Translations under genes and position numbers: made by a program
The notes under the pieces: model-generated
What the model was told of the DNA's origin: nothing
What the model saw: only the letters and a program-made list of their open reading frames with translations
Database searches by the model: none
Shown: positions 55,643 through 62,545 of the stretch, one piece after another
Numbering within the stretch: position 1 is the stretch's first letter
How the letters are laid out: each line of letters opens with the position of its first letter
DNA from: Oscillibacter valericigenes
GTDB taxonomy: Bacteria > Bacillota > Clostridia > Oscillospirales > Oscillospiraceae
Assembly (NCBI RefSeq): GCF_021531315.1
Contig: NZ_JAFBIQ010000001.1
Span: 124,001-188,000, forward strand
DNA: 64,000 nucleotides
Direction of reading: 5' to 3'

Positions 55643-55866
55643 AAAAAAGGCTCCGCCCCGAAATAGGGGCGAAGCCTTGCTTCACGGTACCACCCTAATT
55701 ATCTCCCCGCAGGGAGCATCTTAGCCGTCCTGTAACGGGGACGAAGCGTTCCGCTCGTCGCGGACTGCTCAAAAGCGGCTGCGCTGCACCGTTGGCCGAG
55801 GGCTTGCACCATTCCCCTCTCGCTGCGGACTCGTTTGCAACACTGACTTTTTCATCGCGTTTTACG
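55643..55866 (-). ncRNA. T-box riboswitch (alanine, inferred)
   Basis: The antiterminator T-box core GGGTGGTACCGTG lies at 55683-55695 (minus), followed by a strong terminator stem (AAGGCTTCGCCCC / GGGGCGGAGCCTT, 55647-55678) and TTTTTT. Upstream is a Stem I-sized region with AGAGG-type purine-rich sequence near its apex. I could not place the specifier codon with certainty, so alanine specificity is inferred from alaS downstream. Uncharged tRNA-Ala would favour antitermination. Confidence 0.93.
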
Positions 55867-55871
55867 CAGTT

Positions 55872-55899
55872 ATTATACCCGAATTTTTCTTTTTGTCAA
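55872..55899 (-). promoter_or_regulatory. SigA consensus promoter of the T-box/alaS unit
   Basis: Perfect TTGACA (55894-55899) and perfect TATAAT (55872-55877) are 16 bases apart on the minus strand; an unusually strong promoter for this window. Confidence 0.85.
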
Positions 55900-55907
55900 G
55901 CGTCCGC

Positions 55908-55936
55908 TTGCATTTTAGCGCCGTTCGGCGTATACT
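55908..55936 (+). promoter_or_regulatory. SigA-type promoter of the EamA gene
   Basis: TTGCAT (55908-55913) and TATACT (55931-55936) are 17 bases apart. Its -35 box is only eight bases from the -35 of the divergent alaS promoter. Confidence 0.7.
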
Positions 55937-55978
55937 TTTCGTACTTGTGGTAATGTGTCTGAAAAGGGAGAGAATGAA

Positions 55979-56932
55979 ATGAAGCGTTCCTGTTCCGGCT
56001 ACATCTACATCGTGCTCTGCGCTGTCATCTTCAGCACGATGGAGGTCATGCTCAAAACCGTACACGGCGTGTTCGCGCCCATGCAGATCACCTGCCTGCG
56101 CTTTCTCATCGGCGGCATCCTGCTCATTCCTTTCGCCCTGCGCTCGATGAAGAAAAAGGGCGCGTCGATTACGCGCGCCGACCTCGGCTTTTTCGCGCTC
56201 ACAGGCTTTTTGTGCGTGGCGTTCTCGATGGTGCTCTATCAGATGGCGGTAACGCACACCAAGGCGTCGGTCGTCGCCGTCATCTTTTCCTGCAACCCCA
56301 TTTTTGTGACCGTGCTGGCCTATCTTCTGCTGCACGAGCAGATCCGCCGCAACCATATCGTCGCCCTCGCGCTGGAGCTGCTGGCGGTTTTCATCATCAT
56401 TGACCCGCTGCACGCCGCGCTCGATCCGACCGGCGCGCTGCTGGCCATCGCTGCGGCGCTGGTGTTCTCCTTTTATAGCGTAGTCGGCAAGAAGCGCACT
56501 GCGCGCTTCGGCGGCATCGCCGTCACCTGCTTCAGCTTTCTCTTCGGCTCTACCGAGCTGCTGCTGCTTTTGCTGCTCGGGCGCACAGCGGCGGTCGGTG
56601 GATTTTTCTCCTCCGTCGGACTGAACATCTTTGTCGATGTCCCCCTGTTTGCGGGCATCCCGCTCTCCGCGCTGCCTGCGCTCGCCTACATCTGCGCAGT
56701 CAACTCCGCAGGCGGCTATGTCTGCCACATGATGGCGCTTGAAAAAACCAGCGCGCAGGAGGCGTCTCTCATTTTCTTCCTCAAGCCGATGATCGCGCCG
56801 CTTTTCGCCCGCGTCTTTCTGCGAGAGGAGATCACGCCGAATATGCTCCTTGGCATCGTATGCTTCCTCATCGGCTCCGGCATCGCCATCCTGCCGGGCC
56901 TCCTCGCGCAGAAAAAGTCGCAGAAGATTTGA
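55979..56932 (+). CDS. EamA/DMT-family transporter
   Basis: A 317-residue permease with ten predicted TMs in two EamA halves (about 7-145 and 155-310). Each half ends with the typical segment, for example AVIFSCNPIFVTVLAYLLLHE and LIFFLKPMIAPLFARVFLREE (motifs PIFVTVLAYLLLHE and KPMIAPLFARVFLREE). DMT exporters move amino acids, nucleosides or other small metabolites; the substrate is unknown. The ATG at 55979 has AGGGAG eight bases upstream. Divergent from alaS; convergent with the U32 gene. Confidence 0.92.
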   Translation: MKRSCSGYIYIVLCAVIFSTMEVMLKTVHGVFAPMQITCLRFLIGGILLIPFALRSMKKKGASITRADLGFFALTGFLCVAFSMVLYQMAVTHTKASVVAVIFSCNPIFVTVLAYLLLHEQIRRNHIVALALELLAVFIIIDPLHAALDPTGALLAIAAALVFSFYSVVGKKRTARFGGIAVTCFSFLFGSTELLLLLLLGRTAAVGGFFSSVGLNIFVDVPLFAGIPLSALPALAYICAVNSAGGYVCHMMALEKTSAQEASLIFFLKPMIAPLFARVFLREEITPNMLLGIVCFLIGSGIAILPGLLAQKKSQKI

Positions 56933-56942
56933 CTTCTCCCAT

Positions 56943-56979
56943 AAAAAATGCCGCTATCCTGCGATAGCGGCATTTTTTT
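56943..56979. terminator. Bidirectional terminator between EamA and U32 genes
   Basis: AAAAAATGCCGCTATC pairs with GATAGCGGCATTTTTT around a 4-base loop. Confidence 0.9.
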
Positions 56980-56986
56980 GCATTTT

Positions 56987-58210
56987 TCAGTCCTTTGCAC
57001 TCAGGTCGACCGCATGGCGCACAAAGCTCAGCGCCGGCACGGGCCGCGGGAGCTGCATGGTGAATACCATGCGCGGATTTTTCGGCTCGAGCAGCGTGAA
57101 GCCCTCGGCATCGCGCATCTCGGGAACAAGCATCGAAAAGGGCTTGCTGTCAGGCCCCACGACCTCCACCGTGTCGCCCGCACGGAACTTATTGCGCAGG
57201 CTCAGCGTGGCAAGGCCGTTCTCATCGCAGTGCTCGACCACGGCGACCACCTGCCAGTCGCGGATATAGCGGGAATTGTCGTAATACTGCCCCGGCTGAC
57301 CGTAGTAAAAGCCGGTGGAATAATGCCGGTGGCTGACATGCTCCACCTCGTTGCGCCACACGGGATCGGGCACCTCCCCCGCCGCAACCGCGTCGAGCAC
57401 ATGGCGGTACGCGCCCGTGACGATGGCGGCGTAGTATTCGCTCTTCGCGCGGCCTTCGATTTTGATGCAGTCGATGCCCGCATCCATGATGTCATCGAGA
57501 TGGTCGATCATGCACATATCGCGCGAGTTCATGATGTAGGTCCCCTTCTCGTCCTCAAAGACCGGAAAGTATTCCCCCGGGCGCTTTTCCTCCATCAGCG
57601 CGTACTGATAGCGACAGGGCTGGGCGCACGCGCCGCGGTTGCTGTCGCGCCCCGTCATGTAGTTTGAGAGCAGGCAGCGGCCCGAATAGCTCACGCACAT
57701 CGCGCCGTGGCAGAAGGTCTCAAGCTCCAGCTCAGCGGGAATTTTCTGCCGCAGCTCCTGTATTTCCTGTAAAGAGACTTCCCTTGCCAGCACCACGCGC
57801 TTCGCGCCTAAATCGTACCACGCCCTCGCACACTCGTAGTTGGCGATGCTCTGCTGCGTGGAGATGTGGCGCTCGCAGCGCGGCGCGTATTTTCCCGCCA
57901 GCGTGAACGCGCCGAGGTCAGCCAATATGAGCGCGTCCACGCCCAGCTCGTTCAGACGCTCGAGGTGCTCTGGCAGGCGCGCGACCTCGTCGTTTCGCGG
58001 CATGGTGTTCACCGTGACATGGACGCGTACGCCGCGGTCGTGTGCAAAGCGCACGGCCTCCGGCAGCTCGTCGGCGGTGAAATTGCCCGCGAACGAGCGC
58101 ATCCCGAAGCTCGTGCCGGCAAGATATACCGCATCCGCGCCGTAGAGTACGGCCATTTTCAGCTTTTCCATATCGCCCGCGGGGGCAAGCAGTTCCGGTT
58201 TTTTTCGCAT
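56987..58210 (-). CDS. U32-family peptidase / tRNA uridine hydroxylase (TrhP-like)
   Basis: A 407-residue protein with ELLAPAGDMEKLKMAV at the start, the U32 signature region ETFCHGAMCVSYSGRCLLSNYMTGRDSNRGACAQPCRY (seen as ETFCHGAMC, SGRCLLSNY, NRGACAQPCR) near 160-200 with clustered Cys for an Fe-S cluster, and KIEGRAKSEYY. In Gram-positive bacteria such proteins (TrhP1/P2, YrrN/YrrO-like) hydroxylate tRNA U34. Start at 58210 with AGAGAGGAA ahead. A terminator lies between it and mltG. Confidence 0.9.
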   Translation of the reverse strand: MRKKPELLAPAGDMEKLKMAVLYGADAVYLAGTSFGMRSFAGNFTADELPEAVRFAHDRGVRVHVTVNTMPRNDEVARLPEHLERLNELGVDALILADLGAFTLAGKYAPRCERHISTQQSIANYECARAWYDLGAKRVVLAREVSLQEIQELRQKIPAELELETFCHGAMCVSYSGRCLLSNYMTGRDSNRGACAQPCRYQYALMEEKRPGEYFPVFEDEKGTYIMNSRDMCMIDHLDDIMDAGIDCIKIEGRAKSEYYAAIVTGAYRHVLDAVAAGEVPDPVWRNEVEHVSHRHYSTGFYYGQPGQYYDNSRYIRDWQVVAVVEHCDENGLATLSLRNKFRAGDTVEVVGPDSKPFSMLVPEMRDAEGFTLLEPKNPRMVFTMQLPRPVPALSFVRHAVDLSAKD

Positions 58211-58224
58211 GATCGTTCCTCTCT

Positions 58225-58260
58225 TAAAAGCAGCATGGCCGTTGGCCATGCTGCTTTTTG
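58225..58260 (-). terminator. Terminator/attenuator between mltG and the U32 gene
   Basis: AGCAGCATGGCC pairs with GGCCATGCTGCT around a 3-base loop, followed by TTTT, and only a few bases from the RBS of the U32 gene. There is no room for a promoter after it. Confidence 0.75.
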
Positions 58261-58269
58261 CTGCTGTTC

Positions 58270-59454
58270 TCAGCCGCCGTACTGGCTGGAGTTGACGAAG
58301 TTGACATGCTCGCGGTAGGTCTTGAAGAAGTGATGCACGCCATCCTTACCGAGCGCATAGAAATAGTAATTCGTGTCCGCCGGCTCGATCGCCGCGCGAA
58401 TAGACGCAAGGCCCGGGTTGCAGATGGGCGTGGGCGGCAGGCCCTCGCGCAGACGCAGGTTGTAGGGCGTGTCCTTATCAAGATCCGCCTGCGTGAGCGG
58501 TCCGGTATAATTCTTGCCGACGGCGTAGCCGAGACCGTAGATGACCGCAGCGTCGATCTCAAGCTTATGGTAGGTCTCGCCGACATTGTTCAAGCGGTTA
58601 TAGATGACGGAGGCGATGTTCGTGCGGTCTGTGCCGTCCGTTTCCTTCTCGATGAGCGAGGCGATGATAAGAATCTGGTCGAGCGAGCGGCCGGACTCCT
58701 CCACCTGCGCCATCAGGTCCTCGTTCATACGCTGCGAGAAGTTGTCAAGCAGACGGCAGACGGCGTGTACGGGTTCCTCATTGACGAAGAAATCATAGGT
58801 ATCCGGGAAAAGATAGCCCTCAAGCTTTGCGATACCGGACTTGCCCGCGTCGAGGAAGCTGTAATCATAGCTGCCGTGCTCCACAGCGTCGAGCAGCGCG
58901 TCCTCGCTGTTCACGCCGTACTTTGCCAGCAGGGCAACGATCTGCCGCACGCTGTATCCCTCCGGGATCGAGACACGCACGGTATCTGCGTTGAGCGTCG
59001 CGTTGCGGTTGCTCATGCCCTGAATGAGAGCGTTATAGTCCATGTCGGTGTTGAGCTCATAGGTGCCGATGCCGATCTTGTCGCCCGCGTGGCGCACCGC
59101 GCCGAAGAGCTTGAAGAACCACTTGTATTCGATCAGGCCCTCGTTCTTGAGCTTGGTGGCAATGGTGTTGATGTTGTCGTCCTTCGTGACCTCGACCGTC
59201 GCGGTGATCGGTTCCTTATTGAACGCGCACAGGTCATTCGCCAGCAGCCAGCCGACGCCTGCCAAGATCGCCGACACGGCAAGCACAAAGATCAGCCATA
59301 GCAGAAAACGGCGCTCGCGTCCCTTGCGGTGGCTGCGCCGGCGGCGCTCCGCGCTCGCGGCGCTCTCGGCGGAGCGGGACGGACGCTCGCCGCTCTCGCG
59401 GCGGACCTGTGCAGCGTCCCATCGCGCGGTGTTGAATTCTTCCTTGTGATCCAT
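58270..59454 (-). CDS. mltG: Endolytic murein transglycosylase MltG (YceG-like)
   Basis: A 394-residue protein: a charged cytoplasmic N-terminus (about 1-48, Arg/Ser-rich), one TM (about 49-70), a LysM-like domain and the YceG catalytic domain with LEGYLFPDTYDF and the catalytic Glu in ASLIEKET, then YNTYxxxGLPPTPICNPG-like sequence (YNLRLREGLPPTPICNPG). It cuts nascent glycan strands and sets their length. In clostridial genomes mltG often precedes a U32 gene, as here. The start at 59454 has AAAGGAG before it. Confidence 0.95.
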   Translation of the reverse strand: MDHKEEFNTARWDAAQVRRESGERPSRSAESAASAERRRRSHRKGRERRFLLWLIFVLAVSAILAGVGWLLANDLCAFNKEPITATVEVTKDDNINTIATKLKNEGLIEYKWFFKLFGAVRHAGDKIGIGTYELNTDMDYNALIQGMSNRNATLNADTVRVSIPEGYSVRQIVALLAKYGVNSEDALLDAVEHGSYDYSFLDAGKSGIAKLEGYLFPDTYDFFVNEEPVHAVCRLLDNFSQRMNEDLMAQVEESGRSLDQILIIASLIEKETDGTDRTNIASVIYNRLNNVGETYHKLEIDAAVIYGLGYAVGKNYTGPLTQADLDKDTPYNLRLREGLPPTPICNPGLASIRAAIEPADTNYYFYALGKDGVHHFFKTYREHVNFVNSSQYGG

Positions 59455-59524
59455 AAAAACGGTGCTCCTTTTTTGAACTTTCCGAAGTTTTTTCAGTGGT
59501 CAGGCCCCTATTTGCATTTTTCCG

Positions 59525-59533
59525 CATAGGATA
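59525..59533 (+). promoter_or_regulatory. SigK-like -10 element before the Cys-rich peptide gene
   Basis: CATAGGATA matches the SigK -10 consensus CATANNNTA exactly and sits about 32 bases before the start codon. I could not see a good -35 (AC) at the proper distance, so this is suggestive only. Confidence 0.35.
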
Positions 59534-59565
59534 TGGCAGAGCATGACAAGTGAGGTGAAATGGAA

Positions 59566-59712
59566 ATGTGCAACAACAATGACTGCTCCTGCGTGTGGCT
59601 GATCCTGATCATCATTCTGATCCTGTTTGGCTGCGGCGGATGCGGCAGCAACAACAACTGCGGATGCGGATGCGGCTGCGGCAGCAGCAACAGCAGCTGC
59701 GGCTGCTGCTGA
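59566..59712 (+). CDS. 48-residue Cys-rich membrane microprotein
   Basis: The ORF has an excellent frame: GAGGTG is eight bases before the ATG, and a terminator follows the stop within 26 bases. The protein has a short Asn/Cys N-terminus (MCNNNDCSCVW), one hydrophobic helix (LILIIILILF, residues about 10-21) and a Gly/Cys/Asn/Ser tail with repeated GC dipeptides. Twelve of 48 residues are Cys. It resembles small Cys-rich coat-type peptides of spore formers by composition only; no family can be named with certainty. Another ATG two codons upstream (59560) is too near the RBS. A spore-coat or metal-binding role is possible. Confidence 0.7.
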   Translation: MCNNNDCSCVWLILIIILILFGCGGCGSNNNCGCGCGCGSSNSSCGCC

Positions 59713-59737
59713 GTCCGCTCGGCCCTCCTGTGAAGAT

Positions 59738-59758
59738 GGGACGCTCCGCGTCCCTTTT
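59738..59758 (+). terminator. Terminator after the Cys-rich peptide gene
   Basis: GGGACGC-TCC-GCGTCCC followed by TTTT on the plus strand. The opposite-strand tmk stop codon overlaps its end. Confidence 0.7.
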
Positions 59759-60453
59759 CACACGCCGGCGCGCGGGACAGGCCCCCACGCCAGCGCCCTG
59801 ACGCGCAGATAGACCTCCTCATGGATATCCTCGATGCTGCGCATCCTGCCGTCGCGTGTGCAGTCGACGCGCTGCCAGCCGCAGCGCTCGGCGACCCTGC
59901 GCGCGTTCTCGCGGCACGAGCGCAGATAGGTGTCATCCGCCTCGTGGATGTCCGCAGCGGTGTGCATCGCCTTTTCACGCTCGCGCATGAGCTGTTCGGT
60001 CAGCTCGGTCGGCACATCAAGATAGAAGACCAGAGACGGCTCAGGCAGGCCCAATAGGCCGTATTCAAAGCCGAAGAGCCAGTCGAGGAACCTCTCCCGC
60101 TCGCCGTCCGGCAGTTTCGACGCCTGATGCACGGCGTTGGAGGTCGTGTAGCGGTCGGCGATGAGCAGCCCGCCCGCCTCGTAATAGCCGCCCCAGTCCT
60201 GCTTGTAGGAGGCGTAGCGGTCGACCGAAAAAAAGGTCGAGGCTGCGTAGGCGTTCACATCGTCGGGGTGCGAACCGAACGCGCCGCTGAGATACAGCTC
60301 GACGAGCGCGGCGGACTTTTCGCCGTAGCGCGGAAAGTTGAGCTTACGGCAGTCCATACCCTCGCGCTGTAATCTTTCAAATAGAAGGCGGGACTGCGTG
60401 GCTTTGCCGGAGCCGTCTGTCCCTTCAAACACAATGAGCTTTCCCTGGTTCAT
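59758..60453 (-). CDS. tmk: Thymidylate kinase
   Basis: A 231-residue dTMP kinase with the P-loop FEGTDGSGKATQ near residue 9, the nucleotide-binding DRYTTSNAVHQASK block near 105 and a lid-region helix. It supplies dTDP for DNA. The start at 60453 has GGGAGAAG before it and overlaps the tagA stop by four bases; the longer frame is antisense-like. The family is often near holB; here it is next to a glycosyltransferase and 2 kb from holA. Confidence 0.94.
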   Translation of the reverse strand: MNQGKLIVFEGTDGSGKATQSRLLFERLQREGMDCRKLNFPRYGEKSAALVELYLSGAFGSHPDDVNAYAASTFFSVDRYASYKQDWGGYYEAGGLLIADRYTTSNAVHQASKLPDGERERFLDWLFGFEYGLLGLPEPSLVFYLDVPTELTEQLMREREKAMHTAADIHEADDTYLRSCRENARRVAERCGWQRVDCTRDGRMRSIEDIHEEVYLRVRALAWGPVPRAGV

Positions 60454-61172
60454 TTCCGCTTCTCCCCCGCCACATGGACCAAAAAGAGCGGCAGCTTCAT
60501 CATGCGGCCCGCGCGGGAGGGGTTTTTGATGAGGCGGTAGAACCACTCTAAATTGTGCTTGCAGTAAAATTCCGGCGCACGCTGCGCCACCCCCGCAAAC
60601 ACATCCAGCGAGCCGCCGAGGCCGAGCAGCAGCCTTGCACCCGCAGCCTCGCCGTAGCGCGCCATCCACTTCTCCTGCTTCGGCGCGCCGAGGCAGACGA
60701 GTGCCAGCTCTGCGCCGCTTGCGCGGATCTCCGCAGCGATGGCGTCGGACTCCGCGTCGGCAAAATAGCCGTTGCGCGTGCCGACGACCTGTAAGCCCGC
60801 AAACTGCTTTTTCAGGTTCCGCGCCGCCTGCTCCGCCACGCCCGGCTTCGCGCCGAAGAGAAATACCTTCTTCCCCGTCTCCGCGCAGTGCGCGAGCATC
60901 GCCGTACCGAACTCGATGCCCGGCACGCGGGACCTGAGCGGCGTGCCGAGCAGCTTCGCGCCGTAGATGACGCCGATGCCGTCGGGCAGCACAAGGTCCG
61001 CGCCATTCACGGCGGCCATCGCCTCCGCGTCCGCGCGGCAGGTCTCCACAATCTCGGGGTTCGGCGTCGCCACATAATGCGCGCCCCCCTGCTCGAGCAG
61101 CTCGCAGCCGCGCGCAACCGCCTCGTCCATCGTCACATTGTCAAAGCCAACACCTAAAATATCAACACGCAT
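60450..61172 (-). CDS. tagA: WecG/TagA/CpsF-family glycosyltransferase
   Basis: A 240-residue enzyme with the family segments ATPNPEIVETC (near 35), NGADLVLPDGIGVIYGAKLLG and the FLFGAKPGVAEQAA and CLGAPKQEKWM motifs. TagA-type enzymes transfer N-acetylmannosamine to the lipid-linked wall teichoic acid primer; the substrate here may be another cell-surface polymer because no tag operon is present. The last 40 residues (FYRLIKNPSRAGRMMKLP) are typical of the membrane-targeting tail. It overlaps tmk by four bases. Confidence 0.9.
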   Translation of the reverse strand: MRVDILGVGFDNVTMDEAVARGCELLEQGGAHYVATPNPEIVETCRADAEAMAAVNGADLVLPDGIGVIYGAKLLGTPLRSRVPGIEFGTAMLAHCAETGKKVFLFGAKPGVAEQAARNLKKQFAGLQVVGTRNGYFADAESDAIAAEIRASGAELALVCLGAPKQEKWMARYGEAAGARLLLGLGGSLDVFAGVAQRAPEFYCKHNLEWFYRLIKNPSRAGRMMKLPLFLVHVAGEKRK

Positions 61173-61208
61173 CGTATCGCCTCAAATTTTCACAGCAAGT
61201 TTTCACTC

Positions 61209-61238
61209 AGTATACCACGCTTCTTCCCCCCTGTGCAA
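61209..61238 (-). promoter_or_regulatory. SigA-type promoter of tagA-tmk
   Basis: TTGCAC (61233-61238) and TATACT (61209-61214) are separated by 18 bases on the minus strand, about 40 bases before tagA. Confidence 0.55.
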
Positions 61239-61276
61239 CAGGAAACGGAAAAAGTTCAAAAATCTTAAAAAAAAGG

Positions 61277-61305
61277 TTGACAGAGCATTTCCCCTATGCT
61301 ATACT
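61277..61305 (+). promoter_or_regulatory. Promoter of tRNA-Ala
   Basis: Perfect TTGACA (61277-61282) and TATACT (61300-61305) are 17 bases apart, about 36 bases before the tRNA. Confidence 0.85.
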
Positions 61306-61340
61306 TTCCATTGTTCCGAGCGCGAGAGCGCTGAACCGAT

Positions 61341-61416
61341 GGGGGTTTAGCTCAGCTGGGAGAGCGCTTGACTGGCAGTCAAGAGGTCAGCGGTTCGATC
61401 CCGCTAATCTCCACCA
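61341..61416 (+). tRNA. tRNA-Ala (anticodon GGC)
   Basis: A 76-base cloverleaf with an encoded CCA end. Acceptor stem GGGGGTT/AATCTCC, anticodon stem CTTGA/TCAAG with loop CTGGCAG (anticodon GGC, reading GCC/GCT), and T-loop TTCGATC. It has its own promoter and terminator and may interact with the T-box upstream of alaS in this window. Confidence 0.97.
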
Positions 61417-61421
61417 CGAAA

Positions 61422-61454
61422 AACCTTGAAGCCGCAATGGCTTCAAGGTTTTTT
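61422..61454 (+). terminator. Terminator after tRNA-Ala
   Basis: AACCTTGAAGCC pairs with GGCTTCAAGGTT around a 5-base loop, followed by TTTT. Confidence 0.88.
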
Positions 61455-61631
61455 CCTGTTTATGGCAAATTGCACAAAGCTGTTTTTGTGTTGAATTTCA
61501 TGTTGAATTGCAAATTCTTTGCAATTTCTTTTATCAGGGGTAGGAACCTTGTCACGCCCTCGCCGATGTCGACCGCCTTGGTGCCTTCCTGAAAAAACCT
61601 ATCTGCATAGTCTGATAGGAAAGGCGGGCCG
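61455..61631. other. Degenerate segment downstream of tRNA-Ala
   Basis: On the minus strand a 60-codon open stretch without a start (about 61645-61460) reads LWDNGPPFLSDYADRFF, then EGTKAVDIGEGVTRF and LPLIKEIAKN. I do not recognise it. Base use is more AT-rich at its end, unlike the neighbours. With the broken toxin next to it, it looks like residue of an element that was inserted beside the tRNA. Confidence 0.4.
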
Positions 61632-61679
61632 TTATCCCATAGAGAACATCATAATATACCTCATATATTCCTCAGCCAT
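61632..61679 (-). pseudogene. Possible remnant of a RelE/ParE-type toxin (start only)
   Basis: A 15-codon ORF overlaps the antitoxin's end by 19 bases, as toxin genes often do, and begins MAEEY. Removing one base after the fifth codon would continue as EVYYDVLYG, similar in shape to RelE-like N-termini, so a frameshift or truncation is possible. The match is too short for certainty. Confidence 0.3.
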
Positions 61680-61942
61680 ACTAATTCTTCATTCGCTCTT
61701 GTGCGGAAGTGCGCCCTCATATCGTCCGGTGTCAGCCAGTCTTCTGTTTCAACGGAGTGACGGCCTTTTGCAAGCTCGTTCATCAGGCGGGTGGTGGCCT
61801 GTGTTTTCTCATAGTTCTGCATATCCGCGATAGCGTACCGCCCGCGCCCATTCTTCGTCGGAAAGACAGGAGCGCCCACAGCCGCATCATGCAGTACCTC
61901 GCTGTAATTTCGCAGGTCGGAAATGGGTTTAATGTTCGGCAT
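61661..61942 (-). CDS. Phd/YefM-family antitoxin (apparently orphan)
   Basis: A 93-residue protein beginning MPNIKPISDLRNYSEVL, then PVFPTKNGRGRYAIADMQNYE: the Phd/YefM DNA-binding fold. The C-terminal half (about 55-93) would neutralise the toxin; it ends LVWLRNI. The start has AAGGA very close to the ATG, a weak spacing, and lies only 10 bases after the rnmV stop, so it may be expressed by read-through. No complete toxin follows. Confidence 0.85.
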   Translation of the reverse strand: MPNIKPISDLRNYSEVLHDAAVGAPVFPTKNGRGRYAIADMQNYEKTQATTRLMNELAKGRHSVETEDWLTPDDMRAHFRTRANEELVWLRNI

Positions 61943-61952
61943 ATCCTTCTGC

Positions 61953-62543
61953 TCAAAGGCCAGTGCAGAGCGCGGTGAGTTCCTCGCGCGTGGTCAGCGC
62001 GCCGAGCACATCCAGCAGCGCGGCTGTTGAGAGATGCTCCGGCAGCGCCAGCGCGCGCAGCAGAGCGGCGCGCTTCGTGCGGCTCCCCGGCCCGATCAGT
62101 CCGAGGTCAAACAGGTCTGCGTGTGTGACGGATTTCCCCTTTACAGTCTTTTCTTCCCCTTCAAAAGTGGCGCCCGCCGTGCAGAGCGCATCAAGCAAAA
62201 CTTCGGGGCGCATCCCCTCCACGCCGAGCTTGCCCTCCTTCCCCGCCGTGCGCTTGCGCCGCTCCTTGCCGTACACATCGGGGATATAGGCGTGGAGCAC
62301 ACGCCCACTTTGAATCGCACCCTTGAGATGGTTGCGGATCACAAAGCCCGCGCCGTCCGAGTCGGTAAAGAGAATGATGCCGCGCGTTTCGGCGAGACGG
62401 CGCAGCAGCGCCGTCCTCTCGCGGTCGTTGAAGATACCGAAGCCGCCCAGCTCGATGATGGAGGCATCCACGATCTGAGAGAGCGTGTTTTTGTCGTAGC
62501 GGCCCTCGACCACGATGACCTCACGGATTTTTGGCTTTTCCAT
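61953..62543 (-). CDS. rnmV: Ribonuclease M5
   Basis: A 196-residue TOPRIM nuclease that matures 5S rRNA. The TOPRIM motifs are clear: VIVVEGRYDKNTL with catalytic Glu, and ILFTDSDGAGFVIRNHL with the DXD metal site. The C-terminal half (VTHADLFDLGLIGPGS) is typical of RNase M5. I start at MEKPKIRE (62543) with GAGGG before it, two bases after the holA stop. In Bacillus rnmV adjoins ksgA; here it follows holA. Confidence 0.93.
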   Translation of the reverse strand: MEKPKIREVIVVEGRYDKNTLSQIVDASIIELGGFGIFNDRERTALLRRLAETRGIILFTDSDGAGFVIRNHLKGAIQSGRVLHAYIPDVYGKERRKRTAGKEGKLGVEGMRPEVLLDALCTAGATFEGEEKTVKGKSVTHADLFDLGLIGPGSRTKRAALLRALALPEHLSTAALLDVLGALTTREELTALCTGL

Positions 62544-62545
62544 CG

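Noticed and set aside
59566-59712. Simple-sequence repeat instead of a gene
   Set aside because: The tail repeats are imperfect and codon-varied, and the hydrophobic half plus RBS and terminator point to coding, so I kept it as a CDS at moderate confidence.
59627-59812. Ala-rich or Gln-rich frames over the Cys-rich peptide gene
   Set aside because: The repeated GC/TGC codons produce Ala, Gln and Arg runs in the other frames; only the frame with RBS, helix and terminator is credible.
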